Below are positions 43,587 through 53,490 of a DNA stretch of 64,000 nt, piece after piece. The DNA is taken from positions 124,001 through 188,000 of the forward strand of contig CAVTXH010000001.1 in the NCBI GenBank assembly GCA_963738625.1, read 5' to 3'. Positions within the stretch are counted from its first letter, which is position 1. Each line of letters begins with the position of its first letter. The notes under the pieces are model-generated. The model searched no databases and was not told where the DNA came from. It worked only from the letters and a program-made list of their open reading frames with translations. The DNA comes from UBA7672 sp963738625. GTDB lineage: Bacteria > Pseudomonadota > Alphaproteobacteria > Caulobacterales > Hyphomonadaceae. The position numbers and the translations under genes were made by a program.

Positions 43587-44060
43587 TCAAGCGCCCTTAT
43601 GTCCACTGACAAGCCCCACCGGCAGGGAGAGAACGAGCGCATCGACCCGGCCCTCCCCGGTACGATAATAGTCAGCCCGCTTGCCGATTTCCACGAATCC
43701 TCTGGATTTATAGAACCCGAGCGCCGGAAGATTATTGCGCGCAACCTCTAGCACCCAGCGTTTGAGCGACCGGGAAAGCGCCTCAGCATCCAGGGCGCGG
43801 AAAATTTCTCGCCCTAAACCGCTACGCCGCCGGCTGGGCAACGTCGCGATGGCAAGCAGTTCGGCGTCATCGCCAGCCGCCAGAGCCAGTCCAAATGCGA
43901 CCGCTTCGCGTTCTCGCGGGGCACACATGGCAAATGCTTGATTGCGGCTAAGCCACGCAACAAAGTCGGCCTCGCTCCAGCCGTCATCGAACGACGCTGT
44001 GTGAAGGCGGGACAGGACCGCTGCATCGCTCGGGGTGGCAGGGCGCACGCTGGTAGTCAC
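43587..44060 (-). CDS. rimI: GNAT N-acetyltransferase, RimI type
   Basis: 157 aa. GNAT fold with acetyl-CoA loop SRRRSGLGREIFRAL and C-terminal ARNNLPALGFYKSRGFVEIGKRADYY. RimI acetylates ribosomal protein S18. Its start overlaps tsaB by 4 bp, the usual pairing. Confidence 0.9.
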   Translation of the reverse strand: MTTSVRPATPSDAAVLSRLHTASFDDGWSEADFVAWLSRNQAFAMCAPREREAVAFGLALAAGDDAELLAIATLPSRRRSGLGREIFRALDAEALSRSLKRWVLEVARNNLPALGFYKSRGFVEIGKRADYYRTGEGRVDALVLSLPVGLVSGHKGA

Positions 44061-44686
44061 GGGCGATTCATTGGCTTGGCGTCAGGCGCACGGACGTAGA
44101 TTGGACGCGAGGATGGCAGATCCTGGCCCGGAAGCCGCAAGACGAAAGCAGCAGCGGCCCTCGCGCTTGGCGAAGCGACAATGCGGCTGATCCTCAAATC
44201 CGGAACCTCGGACAGCCCGCCGCAGACGGCTTTGACGCCGGACGCGAGCGACGCTAACTCGCCTTCCCTCGCCTCGAAGGGGCTGCCCTCGCCCCTTCCG
44301 TCGGCAATGAGCTGACCCCACCAGGTGCGCTCCGGCGGGCGGCGCTTGGCAGGCAGCAAGCAGAGCACGCGACCTGTTTGAGGCAAAGCATCGAGCGCCT
44401 CGAGGCTGGTCACGCCAACCGGCGGAGTGTCGAGCGCCAGAGACAGGCCCCGGGCAAACGCGACGCCGACGCGGACGCCAGTGAACGATCCTGGCCCAAC
44501 GACAACTGCAATTCGTTGTAGATCGCTGAACGCCTTGCCAGCCTCGCGCATCAGCTGTTCGACCAGCGGCGCTAGCCGCGCATCGTGACCCTGTCGCATC
44601 GGCTCGACGCGCTCGGCGACAAGCGCGCCATCGAACAATGCAGCCTCGCAGGTGTCAGCAGCCGTGTTGATGCCAAGGACAAGCAT
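44057..44686 (-). CDS. tsaB: tRNA threonylcarbamoyladenosine biosynthesis protein TsaB
   Basis: 209 aa, ASKHA fold. LVLGINTAADTCEAALFDG and VVGPGSFTGVRVGVAFARGL are diagnostic. Partner of TsaD/TsaE in t6A37 synthesis. First gene of the long minus-strand cluster that runs to trmB. Confidence 0.94.
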   Translation of the reverse strand: MLVLGINTAADTCEAALFDGALVAERVEPMRQGHDARLAPLVEQLMREAGKAFSDLQRIAVVVGPGSFTGVRVGVAFARGLSLALDTPPVGVTSLEALDALPQTGRVLCLLPAKRRPPERTWWGQLIADGRGEGSPFEAREGELASLASGVKAVCGGLSEVPDLRISRIVASPSARAAAAFVLRLPGQDLPSSRPIYVRAPDAKPMNRP

Positions 44687-44718
44687 GGCGCGCTCTTACG
44701 CGCTTCAACGGCCCGGCG

Positions 44719-45123
44719 TCAAAGCCGGTTCAGATAAGCGCCGCCGAGCGGGCCGTTCTGAATTGCGACCCATTCGACCACCTTGGGATCGGCAATGACG
44801 CCTGGCATCTTTCATATGGGGGCGAGCTCGTGCATGAATTCGGGGGAAGCCGAGATCGTAAGAGACAATTCAGGTCCGCGGTGCCGCACAGGTCTGCTCG
44901 CGATTGCTCTGGTCCATCAACTGTCGAGCCGGCCCTTGGCCTCCTTCGATCGCACGAACAGGAAGCCGCCAGGAGAACAAACGCCGCCGGCCGGCCCCCA
45001 ATTCTGCAGATCGTAGGTGGCGTTGATCAGGACTTCGGCAGCTTCCTAGACGGGCCAGCTTCGCCGGGCCCGCACATTGCGCCAGGGCTGGTCCCCCGCT
45101 GAGTCCGGAAGCGGTTTGCCCAT
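44719..45123 (-). pseudogene. Decayed RutE-like nitroreductase (malonic semialdehyde reductase family)
   Basis: One minus-strand frame of 135 codons reads MGKPLPDSAGDQPWRNVRA, a TAG, ATYDLQNWGPAGGVCSPGGF, LFVRSKEAKGRL, a TGA, EFMHELAPI, another TGA, then VVEWVAIQNGPLGGAYL and a final stop. These blocks fall in the order of RutE-type nitroreductases (LYDLMKWGPTSAN-SP, FVxSxEAKxRL, LPxLFP, FRNGSLQGAYL). Three in-frame stops and the missing FMN-binding C-terminus make it a pseudogene. Confidence 0.65.
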
Positions 45124-45151
45124 CGTGCGCTCCCGGAAGATCCCAATGAGG

Positions 45152-45733
45152 TCAGGCGGCGGCTTCCACCGCCGTTACCTCGGGCACATAGTGCCGAAGC
45201 AGATTCTCGACACCCTGTTTCAGCGTCAGCGTCGACGACGGGCAACCCGAACATGCTCCGCGCATGGTGAGATGGACGATGCCTGTCTCGACATCGAAGC
45301 GCTTGAAGATGATGTCGCCGCCGTCATTCGCGACGGCCGGGCGAACGCGGGTCGCGATGAGTTCCTTGATTTCCGCCACGATCTCGGCCGTCTCGCCTTC
45401 GTAGGCTATGTCGTCTTCACCAGCGTCCGCAGCCGGCTTCGAGCCGACGTCCGCAATCACCGGGGCGCCGGATACGAAATGGTCCATGATCGCGGCGAGC
45501 GCCTGGGGCTTCAGGTGCGCCCAGTCCGCCTCGTCCGTCTTGGTGATCGACACGAAGTCCTGACCGAGGAATACAGTCCTCACCCCGTTGAGGCCGAACA
45601 GGGCGGAGGCCAGCGGAGAGGCAGAAGCTTCATCAGCCGAGATAAATTCGTAGGACGTCTCAGGCGACACATCCTGCCCGGGCAGGAATTTGAGCGTCGT
45701 GGGATTGGGGGTCGTCTGGGTCTGGATGAACAT
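45152..45733 (-). CDS. Nfu-type Fe-S cluster scaffold/carrier protein
   Basis: 193 aa. The N-terminal Nfu_N domain (MFIQTQTTPNPTTLKFLPGQ) and C-terminal NifU-like domain (VANDGGDIIFKRFDVETGIV) carry the CxxC cluster ligand in RGACSGCPSSTLTLKQGVEN. Delivers [4Fe-4S] clusters to client enzymes; MiaB in this window is a possible client. Sits between a nitroreductase relic and a universal-stress gene. Confidence 0.93.
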   Translation of the reverse strand: MFIQTQTTPNPTTLKFLPGQDVSPETSYEFISADEASASPLASALFGLNGVRTVFLGQDFVSITKTDEADWAHLKPQALAAIMDHFVSGAPVIADVGSKPAADAGEDDIAYEGETAEIVAEIKELIATRVRPAVANDGGDIIFKRFDVETGIVHLTMRGACSGCPSSTLTLKQGVENLLRHYVPEVTAVEAAA

Positions 45734-45792
45734 GGAGGCCGCCTGTCTCTTACCGGTTAGATGGGCCCAAGCTGGCCGAGACGCAATGCGGT

Positions 45793-46287
45793 CTAGCCGG
45801 CCAGCCCGCCAATCTCGTCCAGTTGCCTGTCGGTCAGATCGCCCGGAATGACCGTGACAGCGATCGGCCGCTCGGCCAGCGGCTTGCCTTTGGCCAGCCT
45901 GGAAACCAGGGGGCCCGGACCGGACCGGCCGGATCCGGCCGCAAGGATCAGCACCTTAATTGCCGGGTCGCCATCGACCAGTTTCCGGATGGCGTCGACG
46001 GCTTCATCATCGCTAATCGACAATTCTGGCTTCACCCCGGTGCGCGCCTCCACCGTATCCGCGTGCTGGGTCGCCTTGATCCGGGCGGCATCCATGGCGT
46101 CCTGGCTGATGTCGCGGTCGAGACCGATCCAGCCGCCCATGCCTGGCACCTTGGCGCAGCGCAGAATGACAAGGCCTGCGCCAACCGCCTTCGCGCGCAT
46201 GCCTGCGAATACCAGGGCGCTGATGCACTCGTCGGTCTCGTCAGAAACCGCAAGAAATTTTCGTGACCGGTCGGCCATGTCCGTCAT
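45793..46287 (-). CDS. Universal stress protein family
   Basis: 164 aa from ATG 46287 (ATG 46278 also possible; TTG 46314 is the longest frame). Usp fold: KFLAVSDETDECISALVFAG at the start, LILAAGSGRSGPGPLVSRLAKG (the G-x2-G-x9-G-S/T type loop is loosely kept) and a final VTVIPGDLT strand. Function undefined. Conserved next to the nfu gene in Alphaproteobacteria. Confidence 0.8.
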   Translation of the reverse strand: MTDMADRSRKFLAVSDETDECISALVFAGMRAKAVGAGLVILRCAKVPGMGGWIGLDRDISQDAMDAARIKATQHADTVEARTGVKPELSISDDEAVDAIRKLVDGDPAIKVLILAAGSGRSGPGPLVSRLAKGKPLAERPIAVTVIPGDLTDRQLDEIGGLAG

Positions 46288-46339
46288 GAGGCTCTTGAGG
46301 CGAAGCGGGGTCAAGGCGAAAACCCCTCGCCGTCCTCGT

Positions 46340-47383
46340 CTATTTCACCGCGGTTGCCGGAGCTGCGCTGGCGATAATCGATGCGGGCTCGGCCGCGGCG
46401 AGGAAGTTCTCTGTCGCCTTCTGCGCCTGTCCTATGAGGAAGCCCATGGACGCTGCGTGATTGCCAAAGATGGATCCATCGGGAGAGCCGTTGAACACGA
46501 CCAGCGGATGAAATTGCGCCGCCGACCGCCAGGCCTCGAGCGCAGCCGACCGCGCCTCGGCCGCCCTGGCGTTTTCCGGCCAGCTCATTGTGTCGATGAA
46601 GATGTAAGCCGCCATCGCCCTTCCCTTGGCGGAATAGACGGCGCGCGTTGCTTCATCGTCGATAGGGTTGCCGCCGATGACAGCTGACGAAGCAGCGATC
46701 TCTGTCTGACTTTTCACCGCCCAACTGTCGATCAGGGCGAGCTGTTCGGAAAGTTGGGCTGGCGTCGAAACGGGCGCGGCAGAGCGGCGGCGCATGCGGC
46801 GATCATAGTTGACCAGCGCATCGCGGGCAGCGCGGAGCTGGATGCCGGTCGAGTTGACGTTCACCAGCCGTGCAGCAGCGGACAGATCAGCGTCCATCTC
46901 GCCTGACGCCGCCGACTGGGCGCGCATCAACGTGATGAACTCCCCGACCGCACCGGCCATGGCGCTCTGATAGGCAGGCTTGCCCGTAAGGCGGGCCATC
47001 GGCGTCCAGGACGGCGCATCGCTCGCCCAGCCGAGTTCGTTGAAGTGTCTTTCAGTCAATGTGGCGGCGGCGCCGGCCCAGGGCGCGGTCCACTTGGTGC
47101 GGTCGACCACGCTCGTGACGCGGCCATCGCCCACATCGCTCGCCGTCATGATGCCAACCGGATAGGCTAGAATGGCGACAATGACGATCGCGACGTTGGC
47201 CCACCAGCGCACGATCTGGAAGAATGACCTGCCGATCTGCTCTTCGTGTTCAGGCGCAGCAACTTCTTCTATGTCCGCGACTTCAACGTCGATAGCACGA
47301 AGCGGAAAGGGCGTGTCGATTTCGACCGCCTTCTCTTCCTCTTCGACCACGACCATGTCGCGGCGGAGATGCAACACTGACAT
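46340..47383 (-). CDS. DUF2333-like inner-membrane protein
   Basis: 347 aa. An acidic 50-residue cytoplasmic N-terminus, one membrane helix at about 60-80 (VAIVIVAILAYPVGIM), and a periplasmic helical domain. HFNELGWASDAPSWTPMARL and YQSAMAGAVGEFITLMRAQ resemble DUF2333, whose function is unknown. Paired GTTAACC/GGTTAAC half-sites (47429-47466) lie in front. Confidence 0.65.
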   Translation of the reverse strand: MSVLHLRRDMVVVEEEEKAVEIDTPFPLRAIDVEVADIEEVAAPEHEEQIGRSFFQIVRWWANVAIVIVAILAYPVGIMTASDVGDGRVTSVVDRTKWTAPWAGAAATLTERHFNELGWASDAPSWTPMARLTGKPAYQSAMAGAVGEFITLMRAQSAASGEMDADLSAAARLVNVNSTGIQLRAARDALVNYDRRMRRRSAAPVSTPAQLSEQLALIDSWAVKSQTEIAASSAVIGGNPIDDEATRAVYSAKGRAMAAYIFIDTMSWPENARAAEARSAALEAWRSAAQFHPLVVFNGSPDGSIFGNHAASMGFLIGQAQKATENFLAAAEPASIIASAAPATAVK

Positions 47384-47461
47384 GGCCAGCCCCGGCTCCC
47401 AGGCATCCCGACACTGACTGCGTCGGAAGTTAACCTCAACCCAACATTCCCTTACGCGTGG

Positions 47462-47893
47462 TTAACTGTGCCGTTCCCCACCCCCTTGGGTTTTGTCGAA
47501 CGACACGGTCCGTTTTACTCCTGATTGCAGCTCAATTGTGATCGGAAAGCCCGTTTCGTCACGGCTCTCCCGCGGCGAAAAGACCATAAGGTGCATACCC
47601 CCGGGAGCGAATTTCACCGTCTTTCCTCCGGGAAGCTCCACGGTTTCAAGGCGCTTCATTGAAGTGCGCCCCCCTTGGGTCACGGATGCGTGAATTTCGA
47701 TCGAATCAGCTTCCGTAGAAGTCACAGAGACGATGCGATCGGGGGCGGCGGAAGTGATGCTGAAATACGCGGCGCCAATCCCGCTGGAGCCCAGCGGCGG
47801 CCGGAATTCGGCGTCGGATACAATAAGGGGCTGGGTCGGCTGGCAGGCCGAAAGGCCCATGGTCAAGGCGATGGCTGCGAACGTCACTCTCAT
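47462..47893 (-). CDS. PCu(A)C family copper chaperone lipoprotein
   Basis: 143 aa. Lipobox LSAC (Cys about 17). The copper-binding pattern is IEIHASVTQ, M at SMKRLETVELPGG, then GGMHLMVF: H...M...HxM as in the PCu(A)C/DUF461 family that delivers Cu(I) to cytochrome oxidase. No Sco or cox genes are adjacent. Confidence 0.85.
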   Translation of the reverse strand: MRVTFAAIALTMGLSACQPTQPLIVSDAEFRPPLGSSGIGAAYFSITSAAPDRIVSVTSTEADSIEIHASVTQGGRTSMKRLETVELPGGKTVKFAPGGMHLMVFSPRESRDETGFPITIELQSGVKRTVSFDKTQGGGERHS

Positions 47894-47951
47894 GCGGGGC
47901 CCCTTCGTGAGTTAGAAGATAGGCGCGGTGGCCCGGTCCGAAAATGCGGCC

Positions 47952-48989
47952 CTACGGTCTCCAGAAGCCTACGACCTGGCGGACCTCGTCCATCACCGGC
48001 TGGGCGATGGCGTTGGCGCGGTAAGCGCCGTCCTTCAGCACGCGATCGACTTCGGCCGGATCGTTCATTAGGCGGCGCATCGTGTCGGCGACCGGCCCGA
48101 GCTTAGCGACGGCGAGATCGGCGAGCGCGGGCTTGAACGCGCCAAAGCCTTTGCCTCCGAATTCCTGAAGCACGTCGGCCGTCGACCTTCCCGCGAGCAC
48201 CGCGTAGATGCCGACCAAGTTTGCCGCCTCGTTGCGGCCTTCGAGACCCTTCACTTCAGAGGGCAGCAGGTCGGAATCGCTGGTCGCGCGCTTGATCTTG
48301 CTGGCGATGTTATCGGCGGTGTCGAGCAGGTTGATGCGCGACTGGTCGGACGGGTCCGACTTGGACATCTTCTTAGAGCCGTCCTTGAGGGACATGATGC
48401 GTGCGCCGGGTCCGGTCGTGAGCGGCTCCGGCAACGGAAAGAAGCCTGGCACGTTGAACTCACGGTTGAACCTGCCGGCGATGTCGCGGCAGAGCTCGAG
48501 ATGCTGTTTCTGATCCTCGCCCGTCGGCACATGCGTGGCCTTGTAGGCGAGGATATCGGCGGCTTGCAGGACGGGATAATCGAACAGGCCCACAGAAATG
48601 TTCTCGGCGTCCTTGCCGGACGACTTGTCCTTGTACTGCGTCATGCGCTCGAGCCAGCCCATGCGGGCGATGCAGTTGAAGACCCAGCCGAGCTCGGCGT
48701 GAACGGTAACTGAGGACTGGGCAAAGATGATCGATTTCTTAGGATCAATGCCCGAGGCGAGATAGGCCGCGGCGATTTCGCGAGTCTGGGCCGCGAGCAG
48801 CTTGGGGTCCTGCGGCGCAGTGATGGCGTGGAGGTCGACCACGCAGAAGATGCAAGGATACTGATCCTGCATGGCGACGAACTTCACCAGCGCGCCTAGA
48901 TAGTTTCCCAGATGCAGGCTTCCCGACGGCTGGACGCCGGAGAAAACGCGTTGAGGGCCGGAATACTGGACGGGCGCGGGCTCGGTCAT
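47952..48989 (-). CDS. trpS: Tryptophanyl-tRNA synthetase
   Basis: 345 aa class I synthetase. GVQPSGSLHLGNYLGALV holds the HIGH-equivalent HLGN, and KKMSKSDPSD the KMSKS loop. Downstream of murJ with a 13-bp gap. Confidence 0.96.
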   Translation of the reverse strand: MTEPAPVQYSGPQRVFSGVQPSGSLHLGNYLGALVKFVAMQDQYPCIFCVVDLHAITAPQDPKLLAAQTREIAAAYLASGIDPKKSIIFAQSSVTVHAELGWVFNCIARMGWLERMTQYKDKSSGKDAENISVGLFDYPVLQAADILAYKATHVPTGEDQKQHLELCRDIAGRFNREFNVPGFFPLPEPLTTGPGARIMSLKDGSKKMSKSDPSDQSRINLLDTADNIASKIKRATSDSDLLPSEVKGLEGRNEAANLVGIYAVLAGRSTADVLQEFGGKGFGAFKPALADLAVAKLGPVADTMRRLMNDPAEVDRVLKDGAYRANAIAQPVMDEVRQVVGFWRP

Positions 48990-49002
48990 GGCCGGGGCTT
49001 TA

Positions 49003-50613
49003 TCAGCCCTCGCTTCCGCCGGGCAAGCCCGTCGAAACGCCAGGCGCGCCCTGCTCTCTTTTGAGCGAAGATTTGATTTCCGCCAGCGTTACGGCCCGGA
49101 AGAGCAGCGCGCAGGCGAGGAAGATGGCAAAGCCGAAGCCTGAGACGAGCGCTGCGGCGATCTCCTTCGAGATCAGGAGCCGCGACAGCAGGGGATACTC
49201 GAACGCACAGGCTGTGATGAACGCGCCCATCACAGCACAGGCGAGGCCCAACCGCGCAAGGCGGCTCCAGGCTGCTGCGCTGACGACATAGACCCTTTCG
49301 CGGGCGAGTGTTCCAGCCAGCAGAATGACGTTGACCCAGCCGCATATACTGGTTGCGATAGCAAGGCCGATTGCGCCATCTAGGTCCCTGTTGATCATTG
49401 GCATGCCGAACCAGAGCGCAGCGCCAAGCACTATGTTCAGCACCACAGTAATTCCCGTGAAGACTGCCGGCTGCTTGGTGCGATGCCTTGCAAAGAATGG
49501 CGGCGTGAAAACCTTGGCGAGCACAAAGGCCGGCACGCCCCACGCGAACTGGCGCAACACCTCCGCCGTCCGGCGCGCATCGGCATGCGTGAACTCTCCG
49601 CGCGTGACGATGCCATCGATGATGAAGTATGGCATGATCAGCAGCGCCAACGCCGCCGGCAGCGTGAACGCCATCGACAATGCAATCCCATCGTCCATGG
49701 CCTTGTCGGCCGACGTAGGGTCGGTATCAGCGAAATAGCGCGACAACCGCGGCACGAGCGCCATACCGACAGCGACGCCGATGAGGCCGATGGGGAGCTG
49801 ATATAGACGCTCCGCGTTGTAGAGCACGCTTGAGGCGCCGGCATCCGTTCCCGTGAGCACGTTGGAGACGGCGCTGTTAATCTGCACGCCGCCGCCAGCG
49901 ATTGCGCCGGGAATGGCGAGCGCGAGGACTTTCTTCACCGAACTTGAAAGGACCGGCCATCCGATGCTGAGTCTTACACCCATCCGCTTCACCCCCCACC
50001 AGAGCAAAGCACCCTGAAGGACGCCGGCAATGGTGACCGACGCTGCAGCCCAGTAGGCAGCCATCGTGCGGTCTGGAACAATCAGCAGCGGCGCAAGCGT
50101 GACCACATTGAGCAGTATTGGCGCGCCGGCGGAGAGAGCGAACTTTTCGTTGGTGTTGAGCACGCCGGACAGCAGCGAAGCGAGCGTCATGCAGGCGAGG
50201 TAGGGCGTCGTCAGCTGCGTCATCAGCACGGCAATGCGCATGATCTCAGGGTCATCGACATAGGTGTAGAGAATGACCGGCATCAGCCACGGCATCGCAA
50301 GCTCGAGGATGATCGAGAACGCGACGACCACCGCCATGATGAAGGCGAGCGCTTGGCTGGCGACCTTCTCAGCTTCCGCCTGGCCTTCGACCTGCAGCGT
50401 CTTGGCGAAGACAGGAACGAAAGCCTGCGCGAAGGCGCCTTCGGCAAACAGGCGACGGAACAGGTTGGGTAGCCACAGCGCCTTGGTCCAGGCGTCCATC
50501 AGCGGCCCCTGCCCACCGAAGCGCGCGTTCAAAGCTAGGTCTCTCGCGAAGCCGAGGATGCGGCTGCCGAGCGTAAACGTGGTCTGCACGATGACATTGC
50601 GCGCAAGCGACAT
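49003..50613 (-). CDS. murJ: Lipid II flippase MurJ
   Basis: 536 aa with 13-14 helices. The N-terminal LARNVIVQTTFTLGSRILGF and WLPNLFRRLFAEGAFAQAFVP are MurJ hallmarks, with the conserved central-cavity Arg residues. Moves lipid II across the inner membrane. Starts 15 bp after glnD, the usual order. Confidence 0.95.
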   Translation of the reverse strand: MSLARNVIVQTTFTLGSRILGFARDLALNARFGGQGPLMDAWTKALWLPNLFRRLFAEGAFAQAFVPVFAKTLQVEGQAEAEKVASQALAFIMAVVVAFSIILELAMPWLMPVILYTYVDDPEIMRIAVLMTQLTTPYLACMTLASLLSGVLNTNEKFALSAGAPILLNVVTLAPLLIVPDRTMAAYWAAASVTIAGVLQGALLWWGVKRMGVRLSIGWPVLSSSVKKVLALAIPGAIAGGGVQINSAVSNVLTGTDAGASSVLYNAERLYQLPIGLIGVAVGMALVPRLSRYFADTDPTSADKAMDDGIALSMAFTLPAALALLIMPYFIIDGIVTRGEFTHADARRTAEVLRQFAWGVPAFVLAKVFTPPFFARHRTKQPAVFTGITVVLNIVLGAALWFGMPMINRDLDGAIGLAIATSICGWVNVILLAGTLARERVYVVSAAAWSRLARLGLACAVMGAFITACAFEYPLLSRLLISKEIAAALVSGFGFAIFLACALLFRAVTLAEIKSSLKREQGAPGVSTGLPGGSEG

Positions 50614-50628
50614 CGGAGCCTGGTGTCC

Positions 50629-53490
50629 TCAGCGGTCGAAGGAAGCCGGCGCGCGCGCCAGCGTGTGAGCCGGTATGCGCGGCGCAGTCGGCGCATGGGA
50701 GCGTAGCACTTCGACCAGGCGCGTCGTGAGTTTCTCGTCCATCTCAGGAGGCATGCCGCCGCCGCCCAGCATCTCGACATAGAAAACGTCGTGCACGCGC
50801 TCGCCGTACGCGCCGACGTGGGCCGAACGGATAGAAAGACCGGCATCCGCCAGTTCACGGGCGATATCGTAAAGCAGGCCAGGACGATCACGGCCGGAGA
50901 CCTCAATAACGGTCGAGTCGTAGGACGCCGCGCGATCGATCAGCACTGTCGGCGAAATGATGAAGGCGGCGTGGCGGCGCGATGCGGCGGGCGCCTTGCC
51001 CGGACGCTTGACGTTGTCGCCTCCCGCTGCTGCGATCTTGAGATCCTCGATCAGCCGGCTCAACGCGTGGGGGTGATCGGCGCCGAGGGCCGCTCCGCGC
51101 GCATCCTGAATGTCGAACACGTCGAGCACACCCTTATCGCCACTCTCGTACAGGTGGGCGGCCGCAACATTGGCTCCTGCAGCGCTGAGCGCGCCGCAGA
51201 GATCGGCGAACAGGCCGGGACGATCCGGCGCCGTGACAAGCACTTCCGTGGCAGAGCGGCCAACATCGACATTGGCGGCCACCATGATCGATCGCCCTGC
51301 TTCGCGCCCGAGCGATGCGGCATGGCGCGCGTGCGCGTCGGCGCTAAACCCGATCCAGTAGGCATCCTCGACCCTGGCAAGCGCTGGACTGACGCCGCCT
51401 CGGGCTGCGAGTGCAGCGCGCGCCTGCTCGGCGCGTTCGGAAAGCTGTGCGCGCACGCTCTGTTCGTCGGTGCGCCCGCCGCGAAGGGCTGCCTCGGTAG
51501 CGTAATAGAGATCGCGCAGAAGCTGGCCCTTCCAGCCATTCCACACGCCAGGACCGACGGCCCGGATATCGGCGACCGTCAGGATAAGCAGGAGGCGCAG
51601 CCGCTCGAGGTTGCCGACGCGTTCGGCAAACTTCGAGATGGTCTGCGGATCGGAAATGTCGCGGCGCTGCGCCGTGTCGCTCATCTCGAGATGGTTGCCG
51701 ACCAGCCAGGCGACGAGTTCGGCTTCGTCTTCGGGCAGGCCGAGACGCAGGGCGGCTGAGCGCGCCTGCTTGGCGCCTTCGATCTGCTGGTCGCCTTTGC
51801 CCTTGCCGGTGTCGTGCAGCAACATGGCGAGATAGAGAGCGCGGCGGTTCTGAACCTTCGGGAAGAGCTCCGTTGACAGCGGATGCGCTTCCTTCAGCAG
51901 GCCCTGCTCGATGTCGTGGATAGTCTCGACCGCCTTCAGCGTGTGCTCATCCACCGTGAAATGATGGTACATGTTGAACTGCGTCTGCGCGACGATGCGG
52001 CCGAACTCCGGGACAAAGCGGCCAAGCACGCCAGCCTCGTTCATCAGCGGCAGGACACGGTTGGAATGGACGTTGCCGCCGACAATATCGAGGAACATAG
52101 CCCGCGATTCGTCGTCGATACGCGCCTGGCGGGTGACGGCCCATAACGAACGGCGCGCCGCGGTCATCGCTTCGGGATGGATGTCGAGGCCCCGTTCGTT
52201 GGCGAGCCAGAAAAGCCGCATCAACTTGCGCGTGTCCGCAACAAACATGCCCGGGTCAGTGATGGTGAGGCGGCCGCCGTCGATCGCGAAACCCTCCTCC
52301 TTAAGCGGCTTGGCTGATGCAGCCGGAATGAAACGCGGCCGTCCGCCGGGGCGTTTCTTTTCATCGACCTCGAGTTTCGCGCAGAGGATGCGAGTGAGCG
52401 CGCCCACTTCCTTCGCCGCGAGGAAGTAGCGCTTCATGAAGCGCTCGACCGAAGTGACGTTCTGCCGGGCGGTATAGCCCATGCGTGTCGCCATCTCGGG
52501 CTGCAGGTCGAAGGAGAGGCGCTCCTCGGCGCGGCCGGTCAGATAGTGAAGATGGCAGCGCACCGTCCACAGAAAGCGCGCCTCGCGGACGTAGATCGCC
52601 TTGTCCTGCGACGTGAAAGCGGAATTTTCTAGAACCTCCGAAAGATTGCGGCCGCCGTGGATATACTTGGCGATCCAGAACAGAGTCTGCAGATCGCGCA
52701 GGCCGCCCTTCCCGTCCTTCACATTGGGTTCGACGCGATAGCGTGATCCGCCTTCGCGCTCGTGCCGTTCGTCGCGCTCCTGGAGTTTCGCAGCGACGAA
52801 TTCCGCACCGCGCCCCGCGACGACGTCCTTGTGGAAACGCTCGGCCAACTTGTCGGCTACGCCCTTGTCTCCGAATAGCAGGCGCTGGTCGAGGATCGAC
52901 GTGCGGATGGTGACGTCTTCCCGTGAGAGCTTGACGCACTCGTCGATTGTGCGGAAGGCGTGTCCAACCTTCAGGCCCATGTCCCACAGCGCATAGAGCA
53001 TGTACTCGATCACGCTCTCGGCCCAGGCTGTCTGCTTGTAGTTGCGCACGAACAGCAGGTCGACGTCGGACGACGGCGCGAGCACGCTGCGGCCGTAGCC
53101 GCCGACGGCCAGCACAGCCATGCGTTCGGCTTCGGTCGGGTTGTGGGCGCGGAAGATGTGGACGACGGTGAAATCGTAGAGCGCCGACAGCGCCTCATCC
53201 ATCACCGCGGAGAGAAGGCCGGCAGTATCGAGGCCGTCGGCGCCGTCCTGCAACCGATCCTGCGCGATCATGCGGCCGCGGAACAGGGCGGCGTGGATCA
53301 AATCGAGCGCCCGCTTGCGCTGGGCGATAGGGTCCGAGCCGTTGTCGAGGGCGGCGGCGGTCAGCTGGATGCGCAGCTTGCGGCCATCGACGATGTCGGC
53401 GATGCGCCATGGACCTGGCTTCACCTGGCCGGGTCTTGACGCCTGTATTGCAGCGCCGGGGGCGTTAGCCTCTGAAGGGGCATCCGTCAT
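50629..53490 (-). CDS. glnD: PII uridylyltransferase / uridylyl-removing enzyme
   Basis: 953 aa. Nucleotidyltransferase core GGYGRSVLAPSSDVDLLFVR (GG..G..SDxDLL), a GlnE-like helical region, an HD domain with LLHDTGKGKGDQQIEGA, and two C-terminal ACT domains (around VLVTAPDRPGLFADLCGAL and VIEVSGRDRPGLLYDIAREL) that sense glutamine. Controls PII and nitrogen assimilation. Divergent from pnuC. Confidence 0.97.
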   Translation of the reverse strand: MTDAPSEANAPGAAIQASRPGQVKPGPWRIADIVDGRKLRIQLTAAALDNGSDPIAQRKRALDLIHAALFRGRMIAQDRLQDGADGLDTAGLLSAVMDEALSALYDFTVVHIFRAHNPTEAERMAVLAVGGYGRSVLAPSSDVDLLFVRNYKQTAWAESVIEYMLYALWDMGLKVGHAFRTIDECVKLSREDVTIRTSILDQRLLFGDKGVADKLAERFHKDVVAGRGAEFVAAKLQERDERHEREGGSRYRVEPNVKDGKGGLRDLQTLFWIAKYIHGGRNLSEVLENSAFTSQDKAIYVREARFLWTVRCHLHYLTGRAEERLSFDLQPEMATRMGYTARQNVTSVERFMKRYFLAAKEVGALTRILCAKLEVDEKKRPGGRPRFIPAASAKPLKEEGFAIDGGRLTITDPGMFVADTRKLMRLFWLANERGLDIHPEAMTAARRSLWAVTRQARIDDESRAMFLDIVGGNVHSNRVLPLMNEAGVLGRFVPEFGRIVAQTQFNMYHHFTVDEHTLKAVETIHDIEQGLLKEAHPLSTELFPKVQNRRALYLAMLLHDTGKGKGDQQIEGAKQARSAALRLGLPEDEAELVAWLVGNHLEMSDTAQRRDISDPQTISKFAERVGNLERLRLLLILTVADIRAVGPGVWNGWKGQLLRDLYYATEAALRGGRTDEQSVRAQLSERAEQARAALAARGGVSPALARVEDAYWIGFSADAHARHAASLGREAGRSIMVAANVDVGRSATEVLVTAPDRPGLFADLCGALSAAGANVAAAHLYESGDKGVLDVFDIQDARGAALGADHPHALSRLIEDLKIAAAGGDNVKRPGKAPAASRRHAAFIISPTVLIDRAASYDSTVIEVSGRDRPGLLYDIARELADAGLSIRSAHVGAYGERVHDVFYVEMLGGGGMPPEMDEKLTTRLVEVLRSHAPTAPRIPAHTLARAPASFDR

